Source: a candidate division WOR-1 bacterium RIFOXYB2_FULL_45_9
Lineage (GTDB): Bacteria > Margulisbacteria > WOR-1 > O2-12-FULL-45-9 > XYB2-FULL-48-7
Length of the DNA: 64,000 nt
Direction of reading: 5' to 3'
NCBI GenBank assembly: GCA_001771575.1
Contig: MEUD01000001.1
Coordinates: 1-64,000, forward strand
Shown here: in pieces, positions 54,364 through 63,802 of the stretch
Layout: the number at the start of each line of letters is the position of its first letter
How positions within the stretch are numbered: the stretch's first letter is position 1
Notes under the pieces: generated by a model
Databases searched by the model: none
The model's input: only the letters and a program-made list of their open reading frames with translations
Told to the model about the DNA's origin: nothing
Made by a program: the position numbers and the translations under genes

Positions 54364-55504
54364 AAAGGCAGGTTATTTCGCTCCCCAGGTCGTCCCAGTT
54401 GATGACGGAAGCCGACATGACGACCGTTACATCCTGGGCCGGGTCGCAGAAGGCGGTGGTGACATAGCCGTTATGGGCGCCGTTATGGCCGAAGCCGATT
54501 CCCGTCACTTTAAATATTCCGAGCCCGTAATTCCTTACGGTCGCTTCGGTGGTCATCAGAGCGACGGTGGCCGCGGACAGGCCGGCTTGCCCCTTGATCA
54601 GAGCCCTTATCCATTGCGCCAGCTCCGCCGGGGTGGTGATGACGTTCCCCTCGGCAACATGCGGCGACATGTTGTCAACGGTCACGTCGGTCAAAGTGCC
54701 GGCAATATACTGGTAGCCGGTTTCATAAGGCAAGGGGATGGTCCGGTCGTTCCCCAGATAAGGGAAGGTGGTTGCGGTCAGCGTGTTTGGGGCCATTAAA
54801 TTTGTTTGCAGGAACTGGTCATACCGCTGGCCGGAGACCCGCTCGATGATCTTGCCGAGCAGCGAATAGCCGGTATCGCTGTAATGATATGAGGTATCGG
54901 GGGCAAAATAGCTCAATTCACAGGTTGCTACGACGCCGGCCAGCTCTTCGCAGGTGAAGGTGTGCTCGGGGGCCAGCGCTTTGATGTATTCGACATAGTT
55001 TTGCCCGGCATACGCCACCGCTTTGTCCGACGGAATATTGGAATTGGATACATCCCACACGCCCGCCCGGTGGTTGAGCAGCATTTTAATGGTGATCTGA
55101 CCTTTGTTGGGGATGTTGTACTCAATGGTGTTCGGGATATAAGGCTCGCTGGAGCCGGGGATGCCGGCAGTAATCAGATCGTCAATATTAAGTTTTCCCT
55201 GCTGGTGCAGGAGCATGATCGCGGCGCCGGTGTAGCTTTTGGTGGTACTGGCCCCGCGGAAGTGAGTGTTCTCGGTACCACCCGGCATGTTAGCTGAAGC
55301 GTAGAAGTTGCCCTTGGGGGAAATAATGTACATCGCCAGCCCGCCGCCGAAATTTGTCCTGCCCGATCCATAACTTGCCCATTTGGAGGCGAGCAATTTG
55401 TTTAATTCAGCATCCGTCTGGTCGTGCCAGAGTGGTTCATTGCAGCCGGAGAGAGCGCTACCCAGAAACGCGACAAGTGTTAGCAGAAAAAATATGTTTT
55501 TCAT
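54305..55504 (-). CDS. Serine hydrolase lipoprotein (class C beta-lactamase/DD-peptidase family)
   Basis: This 399-residue protein of the serine beta-lactamase-like superfamily starts at ATG 55504, giving a lipoprotein signal peptide ending in ALSGC, so it should be lipid-anchored. The catalytic SxxK is in GASTTKSYTG, the second motif is YSDTGYSLLG (Tyr), and the third HNGAHNG replaces KTG. It may act as a D-alanyl-D-alanine carboxypeptidase, esterase or amidase; true beta-lactamase activity is unlikely on this evidence. It is followed by, and overlaps, the CPBP gene. Confidence 0.88.
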   Translation of the reverse strand: MKNIFFLLTLVAFLGSALSGCNEPLWHDQTDAELNKLLASKWASYGSGRTNFGGGLAMYIISPKGNFYASANMPGGTENTHFRGASTTKSYTGAAIMLLHQQGKLNIDDLITAGIPGSSEPYIPNTIEYNIPNKGQITIKMLLNHRAGVWDVSNSNIPSDKAVAYAGQNYVEYIKALAPEHTFTCEELAGVVATCELSYFAPDTSYHYSDTGYSLLGKIIERVSGQRYDQFLQTNLMAPNTLTATTFPYLGNDRTIPLPYETGYQYIAGTLTDVTVDNMSPHVAEGNVITTPAELAQWIRALIKGQAGLSAATVALMTTEATVRNYGLGIFKVTGIGFGHNGAHNGYVTTAFCDPAQDVTVVMSASVINWDDLGSEITCLYDTSHAIKNLLGYSTLEAN

Positions 55505-55593
55505 TTTAACCCATTTGGTAAAGTATCGGTATTCTCCCATTGTTGGTCCGGCGGTGTCAATATACATATATATGACCTCAGTCCGTGCCGTGC

Positions 55594-55622
55594 TTGTGCA
55601 GTACTCCGCGATAGGATATAAT
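55594..55622 (+). promoter_or_regulatory. Promoter for wecA-like gene, leaderless
   Basis: TTGTGC (55594-55599), 17 bases, TATAAT (55617-55622). The ATG at 55634 is 11 bases beyond the -10 with no ribosome site. A divergent TTGACA on the minus strand (55560-55555) may belong to the hydrolase promoter. Confidence 0.6.
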
Positions 55623-55633
55623 GCTTTTCCAAG

Positions 55634-56590
55634 ATGCATATTTTTTTTCCCAGCTTCCTTATCGCTCTGCTAGTTACCGTTTTTTGCACGCCGGTCGCTA
55701 GAAAAGTAGCCTTTAAAATAGGAGCGGTCGACCACCCCAACGACCGGAAGATCCATTCGACGGATATTCCCAGGATCGGTGGAGTAGCGATTTACGCCGG
55801 TTTTATTGCCGCTGTCGTTTTTGGCCTGGCGCTTGGATATTTTACCGGGGTCCATCTTAACCCCCGCCCGATCATTGGGATCCTGATTGGTGGAACCATC
55901 GTTTTTCTTTCCGGTCTCAAGGATGACCTGCGGGGATCGCGCCCGTTGACCAAACTCGCCTGGCAGACTTTAGCTGCGATTGTCGCGATCTATTTTGGGA
56001 TCGAGATCTCATTTTTTTCCAATCCTTTTAACGGGATCATCCCGCTCTTTGGTTTTATCGCGATCCCTTTAACTATTCTCTGGCTGGTTGGGATGACCAA
56101 CGCCATCAATCTGATCGATGGTTTGGATGGCCTGGCGACCGGGGTGATCGCGATCTCGGCCGGGACCCTGTTTTTCGTTGCGTTGCGGACCCACCAGATC
56201 GAAGCGGCCCTTTTTATTATCGCGATCGCCGGTGCCGCTCTTGGCTTTTTACGGTACAATTTTTTTCCTGCCTCGATCTTTCTGGGAGACTCCGGGAGCT
56301 ACCTGCTTGGTTTTATCGTTGCCGCCGCGTCAATTATCGGAGTGTTCAAGACTACTTTAGTGGTCGCCTTGATCGTCCCTCTCTTGATCCTGGGGGTGCC
56401 GATTTTTGACACGACCTTCGCGATCCTGCGCCGGATCAAAGAGAAAAAAAACCCATTCGCCGCGGACAACAGGCACATTCATCATGTTTTGATCCGGGCC
56501 GGCTTGACCCAAAGGGAAGCGGTCATGTCGATCTACATTGTTTGCTTTTTATTGAGCGCGACCGCGCTGATCATGTCGTTGCAAAAATGA
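55634..56590 (+). CDS. Undecaprenyl-phosphate N-acetylaminosugar 1-phosphate transferase (WecA-like)
   Basis: This 318-residue polytopic enzyme is of the MraY/WecA family. Catalytic motifs are the early LKDDLRGSRPLT (Asp pair), NAINLIDGLDGLATG, LGDSGSYLLGF and the late HIHHVLIRAGLTQREAV. It links a UDP-HexNAc phosphate to undecaprenyl phosphate to start an O-antigen, enterobacterial-common-antigen-like or wall polysaccharide. It is followed by wecB, separated by a cloverleaf repeat, which supports WecA rather than MraY. Confidence 0.92.
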   Translation: MHIFFPSFLIALLVTVFCTPVARKVAFKIGAVDHPNDRKIHSTDIPRIGGVAIYAGFIAAVVFGLALGYFTGVHLNPRPIIGILIGGTIVFLSGLKDDLRGSRPLTKLAWQTLAAIVAIYFGIEISFFSNPFNGIIPLFGFIAIPLTILWLVGMTNAINLIDGLDGLATGVIAISAGTLFFVALRTHQIEAALFIIAIAGAALGFLRYNFFPASIFLGDSGSYLLGFIVAAASIIGVFKTTLVVALIVPLLILGVPIFDTTFAILRRIKEKKNPFAADNRHIHHVLIRAGLTQREAVMSIYIVCFLLSATALIMSLQK

Positions 56591-56653
56591 CCCACTCTGC
56601 CGTCACTTCGTTCCGGCATCTCCCCCTTGGCAAGGGGGAGAACGAGAGGGGGT
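56590..56653 (+). repeat. Cloverleaf palindromic element, copy 3 (wecA-wecB)
   Basis: Outer arms ACCCACTCT (56590-56598) and AGAGGGGGT (56645-56653) pair at 8 of 9 positions. The 9-bp hairpin (56620-56628 with 56632-56640, loop GGC) is nearly identical to that of copy 1, and a GCCGTCACTTCGTTCCGGC segment can form a third stem. The element starts in the wecA-like stop codon. Confidence 0.88.
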
Positions 56654-56667
56654 AAAGAGGAAGGATT

Positions 56668-57822
56668 ATGCCAAACAGAAAGAAAGTGATGTTTGTTTTT
56701 GGGACCAGGCCGGAAGCGATCAAAATGGCCCCGGTCGTTAACGAGTGCCGTAAATTTCCGGAATTTCTGGAAACCCTGGTAGTGGTCACCGGCCAGCATC
56801 GCCAGATGCTCGATCAGGTCTTGCGGATATTTAAGATCGAACCCGACTATGACCTTGGCATTATGGAAGCGAACCAGACCTTGACCAGCATTGTTACTAA
56901 AACATTGACCGGGGTCGAGGAAATAATTTTGAACGAGCGGCCCGATATCCTGCTGGTCCAGGGGGACACCTCGACGGCGTTCGCGGCCGGCTTGTCCGCT
57001 TTCTATTATAAGGTGCCGTTGGGCCATATCGAAGCTGGGCTTAGGACATTCGATAAGTGGCAGCCGTATCCGGAAGAGATCAACCGCAAGCTTTTGACTT
57101 CCCTGGCAGATCTCCATTTTCCACCGACCACGATCTCCCTTGAGCACCTGTTGGCCGAAAAGGTCAGCCGGGAAACGATCTGCCTGACCGGCAATACCGT
57201 GATCGACGCATTGCTGGACGTTGCCGGCCGAAAATACGACCTGGCCCAGACCGGGATCAAATTGACCCCGGGGAAAAAACTGATACTGGTCACTACCCAT
57301 CGCCGGGAAAATTGGGGTGGGCCGCTGCGCGGGATCTGTTCCGCGGTGAAAACGATCGCGGAGCGCTTTCATGATCAGGTCGAGGTCGTTCTTCCCGTCC
57401 ACAAGAACCCGACCGTCGCCAACGTGGTCAATGAGCTCCTGGGGAGCTTGCCGAACGTCTTCCTGACCGAACCATTGGAATACGAGCCTTTCATTCACCT
57501 TATGAAGGCGAGCTATTTGGTCTTAACCGATTCGGGCGGCGTCCAGGAAGAGGCCCCGTCGCTGGGCAAACCGGTACTGGTGTTGAGGGATAAGACCGAA
57601 CGTCCGGAAGCGGTCGCGGCCGGGACGGTCAAACTGGTTGGGGCTAATGAAGAGCTCATTGTTAATGAAACTACCAAGCTCCTGGTTGATAAGAGCGAAT
57701 ACGACAAGATGCAGAGGGCGGTCAATCCTTACGGCGATGGCCGGGCGGCGTCGAGAACGATCTATTTCCTGCTAAAATATTTTGGCTCGGCCGACAGCAA
57801 TCCAGAGGAATTCAATGCATAA
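56668..57822 (+). CDS. wecB: UDP-N-acetylglucosamine 2-epimerase (non-hydrolysing)
   Basis: This 384-residue enzyme interconverts UDP-GlcNAc and UDP-ManNAc. It has FGTRPEAIKMAPVV at the start, VQGDTSTAFAAGLSAFY, HIEAGLRTFDKWQPYPEEINRK (about 112-133), TTHRRENWG and LTDSGGVQEEAPSLGKPVLVLR (about 287-308). AGAGGAAGGA provides the ribosome site. ManNAc is then available for envelope polysaccharides begun by the upstream transferase. It overlaps murA by 8 bases. Confidence 0.95.
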   Translation: MPNRKKVMFVFGTRPEAIKMAPVVNECRKFPEFLETLVVVTGQHRQMLDQVLRIFKIEPDYDLGIMEANQTLTSIVTKTLTGVEEIILNERPDILLVQGDTSTAFAAGLSAFYYKVPLGHIEAGLRTFDKWQPYPEEINRKLLTSLADLHFPPTTISLEHLLAEKVSRETICLTGNTVIDALLDVAGRKYDLAQTGIKLTPGKKLILVTTHRRENWGGPLRGICSAVKTIAERFHDQVEVVLPVHKNPTVANVVNELLGSLPNVFLTEPLEYEPFIHLMKASYLVLTDSGGVQEEAPSLGKPVLVLRDKTERPEAVAAGTVKLVGANEELIVNETTKLLVDKSEYDKMQRAVNPYGDGRAASRTIYFLLKYFGSADSNPEEFNA

Positions 57823-59074
57823 ACTGATCGTTTCCGGCGGTCGGCCGCTTGAAGGGGAAGTCACCGTTTCCGGCTCCAAGAATGCCGCTCTCCCCATACT
57901 GGCCGCCGCGATCATGCTTCCCGGGCGCTCCGTCATCCGCAACATACCCAACCTCTCCGATGTGACGACCATAGTCCGGGTCCTCCGGGCGCTTGGCTTG
58001 CGGGCCGAGTATTCGCAGTCGAGCCCCAACACGGTCAATGTTTGGAATTTCCAGGTCCGCCACGTTGCCCCATATGAACTGGTGACCAAAATGCGTGCCT
58101 CATTTTTTGTTATTGGCCCGATCCTGGCGGTCAAAGGCCTGGCGAAGATCCCGCTCCCCGGAGGATGCGCCATCGGTTCACGGCCGGTCGACATTCATAT
58201 AAAAGGGTTGACCGCTTTGGGGGCCGATGTTGAACTGGAACACGGGTTTGTGATCGCCAAGACAAAAAAATTGCGCGGCGGCAAGGTCTATCTTGATTTT
58301 CCTTCGGTCGGGGCGACAGAAACGGTGATGATGGCGGCGGCGCTGGCCGAAGGGGACTCGATCATTGAAAATGCCGCACGCGAGCCGGAGATCCTGGACC
58401 TGGCCAATTTCCTTAATCGGGCCGGCGCGAAGATCGAAGGAGCGGGGACGGAAGTGATCAAGGTTTCCGGGGTCAACACCTTGATGCCGGTCGATTATAA
58501 AATAATTCCCGATCGGATCGAAGCGGGGACCTTGCTGGTGGCTGGAGCGATAACCGGGGGGAAGGTTTTGGTCAAAGGAGCGGAGCTAGGCCATATGGAA
58601 GCGACCCTGGTCAAGCTTAAGGAGTGCGGGGCGGAGATCGAATGCGGACCTGATGGGATATTGGTGACGGCGCGGCGGGGGATCAACGCGGTTGATATTA
58701 AAACTCTTCCGTATCCGGGATTTCCGACCGACATGCAGCCGCAATTTGCTTCTCTTTTGTCCCTGGCAAACGGGACCTCGGTCATTACCGAGACGGTCTT
58801 TGAAAACCGTTTTATGCACGTCAATGAATTAAAAAGGATGGGAGCCAATATCCGCCTTGAAGGGCAAAGCGCGATCATTACCGGAGTGCCAAAACTTTCC
58901 GGGGCGCCGGTCAGGGTTTCCGACCTGCGGGCCGGGGCTGCTTTGATCCTGGCGGGGCTCGCGGCCGAGGGTGAGACGATCATTGAAGACCGCGATCACC
59001 ATATTCGTCGCGGTTATGATAAGATAACCAGTAAACTGACCGGCCTGGGAGCGGAGATCAAAGATCACCAATGA
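57815..59074 (+). CDS. murA: UDP-N-acetylglucosamine 1-carboxyvinyltransferase
   Basis: This 419-residue enzyme adds enolpyruvate to UDP-GlcNAc, the first committed step of peptidoglycan synthesis. The N-terminus GGRPLEGEVTVSGSKNAALP is typical. The active-site loop reads LPGGCAIGSRPVDIH, keeping the Cys that fosfomycin alkylates, so the enzyme is expected to be fosfomycin-sensitive. FPTDMQPQFASL and the C-terminal RGYDKI segment are also present. ATG 57815 is chosen for its AGAGGAA site and family fit; an upstream frame to 57782 is possible. Confidence 0.96.
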   Translation: MHKLIVSGGRPLEGEVTVSGSKNAALPILAAAIMLPGRSVIRNIPNLSDVTTIVRVLRALGLRAEYSQSSPNTVNVWNFQVRHVAPYELVTKMRASFFVIGPILAVKGLAKIPLPGGCAIGSRPVDIHIKGLTALGADVELEHGFVIAKTKKLRGGKVYLDFPSVGATETVMMAAALAEGDSIIENAAREPEILDLANFLNRAGAKIEGAGTEVIKVSGVNTLMPVDYKIIPDRIEAGTLLVAGAITGGKVLVKGAELGHMEATLVKLKECGAEIECGPDGILVTARRGINAVDIKTLPYPGFPTDMQPQFASLLSLANGTSVITETVFENRFMHVNELKRMGANIRLEGQSAIITGVPKLSGAPVRVSDLRAGAALILAGLAAEGETIIEDRDHHIRRGYDKITSKLTGLGAEIKDHQ

Positions 59075-59409
59075 AGTTTTCCGCCCTGGTCAAAGCGATC
59101 ATAAAAAAGGAAGGCTTTAAAGGGACGATCGATGTTTCGGTGGTTGATGACCGGACGATCAGGGGGCTTAATAAGAAGTTCAGAGGGCTCGACAAACCGA
59201 CCGATGTTTTGTCTTTTCAGCTCGATGAGACCGGATTTTTGGGAGATGTTATAATTTCCGAAGAGACGACCAGGAAGAACGCCAAACGATACGGGGTCAG
59301 CTATGAAGCGGAGTTTAAGCGACTGGTCATTCACGGCGTACTGCATATTTTATGTTATGACCATGGAAGGAAAATGAGAGATGCCGAAGCGCTTTATTCG
59401 CAGTTATAA
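59071..59409 (+). CDS. ybeY: rRNA maturation endoribonuclease YbeY
   Basis: This 112-residue metalloprotein is needed for 16S rRNA 3' processing and ribosome quality control. The zinc motif HGVLHILCYDH gives the three His, and the preceding LNKKFRGLDKPTDVLSFQ and GDVIISEET are conserved. It is slightly shorter than most family members. It overlaps murA by 4 bases and dgkA by 29 bases. Confidence 0.94.
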   Translation: MKFSALVKAIIKKEGFKGTIDVSVVDDRTIRGLNKKFRGLDKPTDVLSFQLDETGFLGDVIISEETTRKNAKRYGVSYEAEFKRLVIHGVLHILCYDHGRKMRDAEALYSQL

Positions 59410-59737
59410 ATACGCCCAGGATGGGATTAAATATGCCCTGCAATCGCAGAGGAATATGTGGATCCATTCGATAATGGCCTTCGCGGTCCTGACCGCGGCG
59501 GTCTCTCTTAGGATCAGCATCCTGGAGTGGCTGATCGTCATCATCCTGATCTCGCTGGTTTTTGCTTTCGAATTGATCAACACCGCAATGGAAGAAGTGG
59601 TCAATATGCTCAAGCCGGAGCCTCATCCTCTGGCTGCGCTGGCCAAGAACGCGTCGGCCGCGGCGGTTTTGGTGGTTTCTGGGGGAGCGGCGATCGCCGG
59701 TTTGATCATATTTTTGCCCAAGATAATCAATTTATGA
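59381..59737 (+). CDS. dgkA: Diacylglycerol/undecaprenol kinase
   Basis: This 118-residue membrane kinase has three hydrophobic helices and the family motif FELINTAMEEVVNML. It phosphorylates undecaprenol in Gram-positive-like members, or diacylglycerol in Proteobacteria; sequence alone does not decide. It sits in a murA-ybeY-dgkA-CBS order common in many phyla. The start within ybeY is supported by the RSYKYAQDGIKYAL N-terminus of the family. Confidence 0.92.
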   Translation: MPKRFIRSYKYAQDGIKYALQSQRNMWIHSIMAFAVLTAAVSLRISILEWLIVIILISLVFAFELINTAMEEVVNMLKPEPHPLAALAKNASAAAVLVVSGGAAIAGLIIFLPKIINL

Positions 59738-59744
59738 GGTCAAA

Positions 59745-61025
59745 ATGTTAGAAGCGTTATTATTAATAATATTATTAATGCTGTCGGCCTTCTTTTCGGC
59801 GTCGGAGACTGCGATCACCAGCCTCAATCGGCATAAGATCAAAGGCTTACTTGAACGGAAAGTGCGCGGCTCAAAATCACTTAGCCAATTAAAGGAAAAA
59901 CCTGGGGATTTCCTGTCAACGATCTTGATCGGCAATAATTTTGTTAATACCGCTGCCGCAGCGGTGGCGACCTCGTTGACCATAAACTTTTTTGAAAGAA
60001 CAGGGACCGGTGAAATGGGGTATGCCGTTGGGATAGCGACCGGCATTATGACCTTTCTTTTGCTGGTCTTTGGCGAGATCACCCCGAAGACCGTGGCAAT
60101 CCACAACGCCGAAAAAATCGCTCTCCTGGCCTCGCCGGTAATTATTACTTTGAAAGTCGTCTTTCATCCGATCGCTTTGTTGACCAATCTATTCAGTCGC
60201 CCTTTGATCTATATTTTTGGCGGTGGGAAAGTCGGCAAGGGGGGCTTTTTGACCGAAGAAGAGATCGAAATGGTCCTGGCCGAAGGAGAAAAAGAAGGAT
60301 TGATTGAAGAAGAAGAGCGGGCGATGATCACTTCAATCTTCGAATTTGGCGACACGATCGCCAGGGAAGTCATGACCCCGAGGCCCGACATGATCGCTTG
60401 CGTGGTGGACAAACCGATCAAGGAGCTGACTAAGCTGATCATCGAAAGCGGGCATTCCCGGATTCCGGTCTATGAAGGGACCCTGGACAATGTTGTTGGA
60501 GTGGTTTACGCGAAAGACCTGCTAAAAAGAAATAAAGCCCAGATCACGATCAGGGAAATGATGCACCCTCCGTTTATCATCCCTGAATCCAAGAAGGTGA
60601 CCGACCTCCTGCATGAAATGCAGGCGGCCAGGACCCACCTGGCGATCATTGTCGATGAATACGGCGTTACTTCCGGTATCGTGACCATGGAAGACCTGGT
60701 GGAAGAGATCGTTGGGGAGATCCACGACGAATTTGAGCGCGAAGAAAAGCGCTACGAGCACGTCGAGGACGGCGCGGCTATCATCGACGGTAAATTGTCG
60801 ATCGCCGACCTCAACGAAAAGTTGGGTGTCGAGATCCCGGAAGGGGACTACGACACGGTCGGCGGTTTTGTTTTCAGCCAGCTGGGAAAAGCCCCTTCGG
60901 TGGGGGACGCGGTGCATTACGAGAACCTGTTGATCAGCGTGGAGCGGGTCCACCGCCGCCGGATTGCCAGGGTCAAGATCGTGAAATTTCCAGATAAATT
61001 AGCGGAAGAAGGTGTTGGAGGATGA
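59745..61025 (+). CDS. CNNM/CorC-family membrane protein with CBS domains
   Basis: This 426-residue protein has an N-terminal DUF21/CNNM membrane domain (about 1-190, four helices, with [18 protein letters not shown]). Two CBS domains (about 205-330, including [12 protein letters not shown] and [17 protein letters not shown]) and a C-terminal CorC/HlyC domain (about 345-425, with [18 protein letters not shown]) follow. Members export Mg2+ or control divalent metals; CBS domains bind ATP-Mg. The name hemolysin in some annotations is historical. Confidence 0.93.
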   Translation: MLEALLLIILLMLSAFFSASETAITSLNRHKIKGLLERKVRGSKSLSQLKEKPGDFLSTILIGNNFVNTAAAAVATSLTINFFERTGTGEMGYAVGIATGIMTFLLLVFGEITPKTVAIHNAEKIALLASPVIITLKVVFHPIALLTNLFSRPLIYIFGGGKVGKGGFLTEEEIEMVLAEGEKEGLIEEEERAMITSIFEFGDTIAREVMTPRPDMIACVVDKPIKELTKLIIESGHSRIPVYEGTLDNVVGVVYAKDLLKRNKAQITIREMMHPPFIIPESKKVTDLLHEMQAARTHLAIIVDEYGVTSGIVTMEDLVEEIVGEIHDEFEREEKRYEHVEDGAAIIDGKLSIADLNEKLGVEIPEGDYDTVGGFVFSQLGKAPSVGDAVHYENLLISVERVHRRRIARVKIVKFPDKLAEEGVGG

Positions 61026-62659
61026 CCACTAAATATATTTTTGTTACCGGAGGAGTTGTGTCCTCGTTAGGGAAAGGGATCGTGGCCGCTTCGCTCGGCC
61101 GGATCTTAAAGAGCCGCGGTATCTCCGTTACCATCCAAAAACTTGACCCCTACATCAATGTCGACCCCGGAACAATGAACCCTTACCAGCATGGAGAAGT
61201 CTTCGTGACCGAAGACGGGGCCGAGACCGACCTTGATTTGGGGCACTACGAGCGCTTCATCGACGTCAATCTTGGCAAATCTAACAACGTGACCACCGGC
61301 ATGGTCTACTGGAACGTCATTACCCGGGAGCGCCGCGGCGATTATCTGGGAGGGACGGTCCAGGTGGTACCGCACATCACCAACGAGATCAAGGACCGAA
61401 TTCGCCAGGTGACCAAGAACCAGCATTTTGACGTGGTGATCTGCGAGATCGGCGGGACGGTCGGCGATATCGAGGGGTTGCCGTTTTTAGAAGCGATCCG
61501 CCAGTTCCGCAAAGAGGTGGGACGGGACAATTGCGTCAACCTGCACGTTACCCTGATCCCGTTCCTTGATACGACCCACGAATTCAAGACCAAGCCGACC
61601 CAGCACAGCGTCCAGAAACTGCGGGAGATCGGCATCCAGCCCGACATCATCGTCTGCCGCTCTCGCGATCCGATCAGCCAGGAGATGAAGGAAAAGATCT
61701 CGCTTTTTTGCGACGTCGCCAAGGAAGCGGTCGTCGGTTTGCCCGACATGCCGTCGATCTACGACGTGCCGCTGGCGATCGAGAAGGAGAACGTCGGCGA
61801 GATAGTCGTCAAATACCTGGACATGGAATCAAAGAAGGTTGACCTGGCCGAATGGGAAAAGATCGTCCGGGAGTGGCATTCGCTCCGGCATTCGGTCAAG
61901 ATCGCGATCGTCGGCAAATATACCGAACTGGAAGACTCGTACCTTAGCATTGTTGAGTCGCTCAAGCACGGCGGGATCGCCAATCAGGCCAAGATCGAGC
62001 TTAAGTGGATCAACGCCGAGAAGCTGGAAGAGGAAGAAGATATCGACGCGGTCCTGCGCGACGTGCAGGGGCTGCTCATTCCCGGCGGTTTTGGGGCGCG
62101 CGGCGTTGAAGGTAAGATCAAAGCGATCCGCTACGCCAGAGAGAACAATATCCCTTTTCTCGGTTTATGCCTGGGGATGCAATGCGCGGTGATCGAGTTC
62201 GCCCGCAACGTTTGCAAGCTCAAAGGGGCCAATTCCTCGGAGTTCGATCCCGAGACCAAATACCCGGTCATCGATTTTATCCCGGAACAGCGCGGCTTGA
62301 TCGATAAGGGTGGGACGATGAGACTGGGAGCGTATCTCTGCCGGATCAAGAAGGGGACGACCCTTCATAAGCTCTACGACCGGGACGAAGTTGAGGAGAG
62401 GCACCGCCACCGTTATGAATTCAACAACGATTTTCGCAAACAGCTGGAAGAGTGCGGCCTCATCTATTCGGGGATCAATCCTGATGCCGATCTGGTGGAA
62501 GTGATCGAATTGCCGACCCACCCGTTCTTTTTAGCGACCCAGTATCATCCGGAGTTTAAGTCCCGACCCAATCGGCCGCATCCGCTCTTCGCTGGTTTTG
62601 TGAAGGCGGCGGTAGACCGGCTGGCGGAGCAAGTGGCGCTATTTAAAGAGAAAGCCTAG
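61022..62659 (+). CDS. pyrG: CTP synthase
   Basis: This 545-residue enzyme aminates UTP to CTP. The synthetase half begins [17 protein letters not shown] with the P-loop-like segment, and includes [20 protein letters not shown]. The glutaminase half has [13 protein letters not shown], nucleophile Cys in GLCLGMQ, and the His/Glu pair in YHPEFKSRP. The ATG overlaps the upstream stop (ATGA). Its 3' end overlaps larC on the other strand by 21 bases. Confidence 0.97.
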   Translation: MTTKYIFVTGGVVSSLGKGIVAASLGRILKSRGISVTIQKLDPYINVDPGTMNPYQHGEVFVTEDGAETDLDLGHYERFIDVNLGKSNNVTTGMVYWNVITRERRGDYLGGTVQVVPHITNEIKDRIRQVTKNQHFDVVICEIGGTVGDIEGLPFLEAIRQFRKEVGRDNCVNLHVTLIPFLDTTHEFKTKPTQHSVQKLREIGIQPDIIVCRSRDPISQEMKEKISLFCDVAKEAVVGLPDMPSIYDVPLAIEKENVGEIVVKYLDMESKKVDLAEWEKIVREWHSLRHSVKIAIVGKYTELEDSYLSIVESLKHGGIANQAKIELKWINAEKLEEEEDIDAVLRDVQGLLIPGGFGARGVEGKIKAIRYARENNIPFLGLCLGMQCAVIEFARNVCKLKGANSSEFDPETKYPVIDFIPEQRGLIDKGGTMRLGAYLCRIKKGTTLHKLYDRDEVEERHRHRYEFNNDFRKQLEECGLIYSGINPDADLVEVIELPTHPFFLATQYHPEFKSRPNRPHPLFAGFVKAAVDRLAEQVALFKEKA

Positions 62660-63802
62660 TCTTTTGACATTTTGATCGACAATATTTATAGGGAGACGGT
62701 GTTTTCTGGCCAGCTTCTTTAACTCCTCATATTCCGGGGCGGCGGTTATAACCTGACCGGCTAATAAACCTAATTTAATTTTTACTTTTCCATACTTAGT
62801 TTTAACTTTAATGAGTTTTCGTCGTAAAACTTCCCTGGTGGCCAAGAAAATTCTGACTCCAAGAGTTGTGGTCAGTTTATAAACTAATTCTAACAGCCGG
62901 TCTTTATCTTCCAGCCGGCAAAGAATGATCAGCTTATGGGCGGCGCGCTCCTTTTTCATCAGGATCGGTTCGATAAAGGCATCGAGGGCACCCGCTTTCA
63001 TCAGGGTCACGATCGCCTTATTTAAGTATTTTATGTCCATGTCATCGATATTCGTTTCGATTTGGAGGATCGCCTCGTTTTCCGTCGGCAAATTAGCTTC
63101 GCCAATATAGACCCGGAGCATCCCGAGAGTGGGGAAGGATTTACTGCCGGCGCCGTTGCCGATTTTCTCTACCGCCATTTTCGGCGCCGGTCCAAAGCCG
63201 CTGGCCAAAGTGCTGATTATTGCCGCGCCGGTCGGGGTGACGACCTCCCCTTTAACCTCAATTCCATAAGTTGGGATCCCTTTCAACAATTCCGCGGTCG
63301 CTGGAGCCGGGTTTGGCAGGATGCCATGCGCGTGTTGGATAAAGCCTTGTCCATGAGGGATTGGCGAGGCATAGATCGCCTCGATCCCCAGCTTTTCAAT
63401 AGCGATCGCTGCGCCGACTATATCGATGATCGCGTCGACCGCGCCGACCTCATGGAAATGGATTTTGTTAACAGGGACGCCGTGGACCTTAGCTTCCGCC
63501 TCGGCCAGTCGGCGGAAGATCTTGGTACTAAGTGTTTTGACTGTTTTCGATAGCTTACTTTTGTTGATGAGTTTAAGTATGTCAGCGAGATTGCGATGAT
63601 GTTGTTCGCTGGTAAAGACCTCGAAATAAGTTCCATTAATATGGTGTTTCTTAATAGCTTTAAGCTTTAAGCTGTAAGCTTTTAGCTTAAGATGTTTTAA
63701 CTCTTTTTTGAGCTCTTTATAATCCAGCCCGGCGTCAAGTAATGCTCCCAGTACCATGTTGCCGGCCAGGCCGGAAGAACAGTCAAAATAGGCGATCTTC
63801 AT
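62639..63802 (-). CDS. larC: Nickel-pincer cofactor nickel insertase LarC
   Basis: This 387-residue CTP-dependent cyclometallase inserts Ni into the pincer cofactor of LarA-type racemases and epimerases. The N-terminus [22 protein letters not shown], the [16 protein letters not shown] region and [10 protein letters not shown] are typical. It is one continuous frame, unlike Lactiplantibacillus plantarum where a frameshift joins larC1 and larC2. Near the start, residues 38-49 are coded by tandem 7-base repeats. It overlaps larB by 3 bases (ATGA). Confidence 0.93.
   Translation of the reverse strand: MKIAYFDCSSGLAGNMVLGALLDAGLDYKELKKELKHLKLKAYSLKLKAIKKHHINGTYFEVFTSEQHHRNLADILKLINKSKLSKTVKTLSTKIFRRLAEAEAKVHGVPVNKIHFHEVGAVDAIIDIVGAAIAIEKLGIEAIYASPIPHGQGFIQHAHGILPNPAPATAELLKGIPTYGIEVKGEVVTPTGAAIISTLASGFGPAPKMAVEKIGNGAGSKSFPTLGMLRVYIGEANLPTENEAILQIETNIDDMDIKYLNKAIVTLMKAGALDAFIEPILMKKERAAHKLIILCRLEDKDRLLELVYKLTTTLGVRIFLATREVLRRKLIKVKTKYGKVKIKLGLLAGQVITAAPEYEELKKLARKHRLPINIVDQNVKRLGFLFK
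63655..63689 (-). repeat. Five tandem heptamers within larC
   Basis: On the plus strand five 7-base units occur in a row: tagcttt, aagcttt, aagctgt, aagcttt, tagctta. On the coding strand they give a Leu/Lys/Ala-rich repeat near residues 38-49 of LarC, where the family is normally variable. Confidence 0.75.

Noticed and set aside
54305-55639. Longer serine hydrolase start at 55639
   Set aside because: The extra 45 residues overlap the divergent promoter region and precede a clear lipoprotein signal peptide that begins at 55504.
56533-57498. 321-residue open frame opposite wecB
   Set aside because: It covers the conserved epimerase on the other strand and runs through a palindromic repeat; there is no ribosome site or protein-like pattern.
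60209-60442. Short open frames opposite the CBS-domain gene
   Set aside because: They lie antisense to conserved CBS motifs, with no ribosome site or conserved features.
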